Position numbers and translations under genes: made by a program
DNA from: Nematopogon swammerdamellus
Taxonomy: Eukaryota > Arthropoda > Insecta > Lepidoptera > Adelidae
Length of the DNA: 64,000 nt
Direction: 5' to 3'
Assembly (NCBI GenBank): GCA_946902875.1
Contig: OX336349.1
Location: forward strand, 14,345,891 to 14,409,890
Notes under the pieces: model-generated
The model's database searches: none
Seen by the model: only the letters and a program-made list of their open reading frames with translations
Told to the model about the DNA's origin: nothing
In this document: one piece after another, positions 61,725 through 64,000 of the stretch
How the letters are laid out: every line of letters begins with the position of its first letter
Numbering within the stretch: position 1 is the first letter of the stretch

Positions 61725-62057
61725 TGGCCGGTACTTAAAAAGAATAGTCCCACTGCATCTCTCCCCATGCATGTCGTAAAAGGCGAATAAGGGATAATGA
61801 CAAGATGCCGTGCTAAAGGGCGACGAGATCGCATCCTCTCACCTTGGCACGGTACTTCCACCGACTCATGCAGCAGGTGGGTCTTCGTGGCTTACTTGCT
61901 GCTTGTTCGATTGAATCTTGTTCGAATACTTTTCGAAACGTGCTGGTCGGTGTTGTGCTGCAATTCACCAGAGTTCTTGCAGGAAAACATCGATTACTCT
62001 GCTTACCCCGATTGTCGGGATTCAGCGTGTGTGATATGTATGTATGTATGTATGTAA
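61725..62057 (+). repeat. repeat family R, copy 4 (most complete)
   Basis: GGCCGGTACTTAAAAAGAAT, CCCACTGCATCTCTCCCCAT, GTCGTAAAAGGCGAATAAGG, CTCACCTTGGCACGGTAC, TTCGAAACGTGCTGGTCGG, GTTGTGCTGCAATTCACC and a TGTATGTATGTATG tail. About 330 bp, non-coding. Confidence 0.85.
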
Positions 62058-62059
62058 AT

Positions 62060-62370
62060 AATATTTCTTAATTCAATGGAACTGGTTCTGGACCTCTACC
62101 AATCGACCGAGAGATCGTAGAATTTTTTTTCGGACTTATCAATATTAATCAATCTGTATCGTGTAATAAACTAACCGACCCGTCTCGCAACAAGCTGCCG
62201 GATCGATCGAGCGACCAGTCTGGCAACAGTCAGTGACAGACGAAACGTTGTAGATCGCCCGAGCCACCCCAAGCGTAACGATAGCGAGTGACGGGCTTCC
62301 TAAACACGGCATCCCTCGTACCTCGCTGACATCCGCGGACAGAGCACGGGGCATATCAATTAGGGCTATT
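62060..62370. other. no gene seen
   Basis: Moderately GC-rich DNA (CCGGATCGATCGAGCGACC) with no recognised repeat. Minus-strand open frame has no family resemblance. Confidence 0.3.
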
Positions 62371-62371
62371 T

Positions 62372-62838
62372 TAGGGTTCCGTAATTGAAAAGAGGAAACA
62401 TCGGAACCTTATAGGATGACTCTTGTGTCTGTCTGTCCGTCCGTCTGCAATAGGTAATTCCGATTCTACTGGACGAAAAAAATTCGATTTGTACATAATA
62501 CGTATATACAGTTTGATGAACCAATCACGGACGTATGCGTAAATGAAAGAATTTGAAGATTTTGGGGGTCAATTTTGGGAGACAAAATAGTTTTTTTTTT
62601 CAATTGCATCGTTACAAGGAAAACAGATATATATTTTTTATAATTTAAAAATGTATAGTTTAAAAGATGTAAAAAAAATCACGAAAATGAACTACCCCCC
62701 CCCCCCCCCTCCCCCTCCCCTTTACCTGTGAAATTACAGGAAAAAATAAACGAAAATCCCTTAGTCTTAAAGTTCTCACGGAAAACGGAATGGTACGGAA
62801 CCATCTCGACGCGAGTTCGACTCACACCTGACCGTTTT
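62372..62838 (+). repeat. GGTTCCGTA-family repeat with internal poly-C
   Basis: TTTTAGGGTTCCGTAATTGA, CTGTCTGTCCGTCCGTCTGC, GTACATAATACGTATATAC, a 15-nt C run at 62695-62709 then TCCCCCTCCCC, and GGTACGGAACCATCTCGACG, GAGTTCGACTCACACCTGAC at the right. A longer subtype than 59085-59391. Confidence 0.7.
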
Positions 62839-62839
62839 A

Positions 62840-63075
62840 TTATGTAGGTAACGGACATACCTCAGAAAATGGAGATACGATCATCTTTTTAAAGAAAATG
62901 CTCGGTTTAACTGTACCCTCGGTTTGCTAGCCGTGCTAGGCTCTCGGAACACTGAGTCCCAAAACCTTCCCGGATCTGTGCTGTCGTTGCAGTATTGAGA
63001 CCGAGTAGGGATTGCGTGTTGCGTTTGTCTGGATAAGTATTCAGTGGCTAGGCTTTTTCACCAGCTCTTTGAGCT
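62840..63075. other. no gene seen
   Basis: Non-coding DNA without clear repeats. Confidence 0.3.
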
Positions 63076-63079
63076 AAAG

Positions 63080-63528
63080 CCTAAAGCGAAAATAAAATCC
63101 GGCCAAATGCACCGAGGTTTCCAGTAATTGGTATCACCACGTAGGTACCTACTTGGCTAGTTTTTATTATGTTATATGTTATACTTTATAGTTTGTACTG
63201 TAATCACACCAAGTTTGACGCTTGTGTGTATTACTGCTTTTTGTGATAGAGCAAAAACAAAAAACCTTGGAAAAAAACGTTTCTTGCATTGGATTGTATG
63301 GGAACACCGCTTAATTTTTTACTCTTTGTTTTTTTTTTATATTTTTTGCATTTAACTTTTTTTATGAATATCGTCATAATAACACATATTCTGTGAAAAT
63401 TTCAACCGGGGACCTATTACGGTTCAAAAGATACAGCCCTTTAAAGGTATGACTGACGGACATACAGACAGGCGGACGGCGGCAGCGTACGCTTAGGATA
63501 GGCTTCCGTATGGATAATGAACCCTAAA
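63080..63528 (-). repeat. GGTTCCGTA-family repeat
   Basis: CGTTTCTTGCATTGGATTGT, ATGGGAACACCGCTTAATT, CACATATTCTGTGAAAATTT, ACGGTTCAAAAGATACAGCC, CGGACATACAGACAGGCGGA, GGATAATGAACCCTAAAAA. The sense ends are as expected for a minus-strand copy. Confidence 0.7.
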
Positions 63529-63529
63529 A

Positions 63530-64000
63530 AGCTTAAATGGCCTTGCTAAATCATAGGTACGATCCTCATTGGCGTCCATTACTTTCTTTTTACGAGTTTG
63601 CTGTAGTGATCATTATGTAAAATTGAGAAAATATATACTTGCCCGACAGTCCAAAATTTCAAATAACTAAATGTCGTTCGCATCAATCGCGCCATGCTTC
63701 GCTTCAATCTTAGTTTCGAATTGCCCTCCATTTCTGCAATTCTACCTCTTTGGTCCACGGTATCTGGCCTCCTACAGACCGTGATGTTATATTTAAGGTG
63801 TGTTTAGAGTAAACAATTGATAAATCAATATTCTGCGAGCTGCCTTGCGGCGCCATCGGAAATTAGTAAACTTGGAGGGGTGAGGGGAGGGGGATAATCA
63901 GATCGTCAGGTTAGGTTGCCTCGCCGATTATATCGGTCGTAGTCGGTAATTAATTGTCCTGAAGGCGACGTGAATCTGATCTAGGTACCTGTTTACCTAT
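63530..64000. other. no gene seen
   Basis: Non-coding DNA to the end of the window. GCGGCGCCATCGG at 63848 is a weak CTCF-like match. Confidence 0.3.

Noticed and set aside
38513..64000. First T1 exon of the channel (start to ...LNYY)
   Set aside because: No minus-strand frame resembles the NVGG-containing first half of T1; it must lie beyond 64000 or was missed in a very short exon.

Overview
This window looks like intronic DNA of an insect, most probably a moth or butterfly, and most of it is transposable elements. The only host coding sequence I can support is two exons on the minus strand, at 38380-38512 and 2982-3161. They encode consecutive parts of a Shaw/Kv3-type voltage-gated potassium channel: the second half of the zinc-binding T1 tetramerisation domain, then the T1-S1 linker. 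Both have good splice sites, their phases agree, and the 35.2 kb between them would be a single intron. I favour the Shawl paralogue over Shaw, from memory only. Upstream exons (T1 start) and downstream exons (S1-S6) were not found, so the gene runs out of the window on both sides. The insect assignment rests on the channel sequence, on a nuclear copy of mitochondrial nad4 that reads only in the invertebrate mitochondrial code, and on repeat families I associate with Lepidoptera.

Layout. 0-3 kb: intron with few recognisable repeats. 3-13 kb: second channel exon, a foldback element, a decayed 1.28 kb mariner sitting inside a larger foldback element, a 300 bp sequence in triplicate, SINE pieces, and a head-to-head pair of non-LTR ends. 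13-26 kb: AT-rich intron with scattered MITEs, one complete SINE and a jockey-like C-terminus. 26.3-32.4 kb: the most structured part. It has ~135 bp repeats, two related CpG-rich islands, a 100 bp satellite array that flips orientation, a second ~67 bp array that also flips, and a shared 0.5 kb segment after each array. 32.4-35.8 kb: a jockey-like element with an intact endonuclease region but no 3' part, then the integrase end of a Ty3/gypsy element. 38.4 kb: first channel exon. 38.5-64 kb: upstream intron with a nad4 NUMT, CR1- and RTE-type fragments, at least eight TIR or foldback elements, about a dozen copies of a repeat I call the GGTTCCGTA family, and a CpG-rich region at 60.2-61.0 kb that could be a promoter or 5' exon.

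There is no operon-like organisation, and I found no tRNA or rRNA gene and no CRISPR. tRNA- and 5S-rRNA-like sequences occur only as the head of a SINE family (SINE-A here). Nothing amounts to a proven new system. The most unusual items are the chimeric tRNA/5S SINE head, the inverting minisatellite arrays with a common flank, the long perfect-TIR elements, and the scale of TE loading in a channel intron. Family names for repeats are working labels unless a protein signature is cited.
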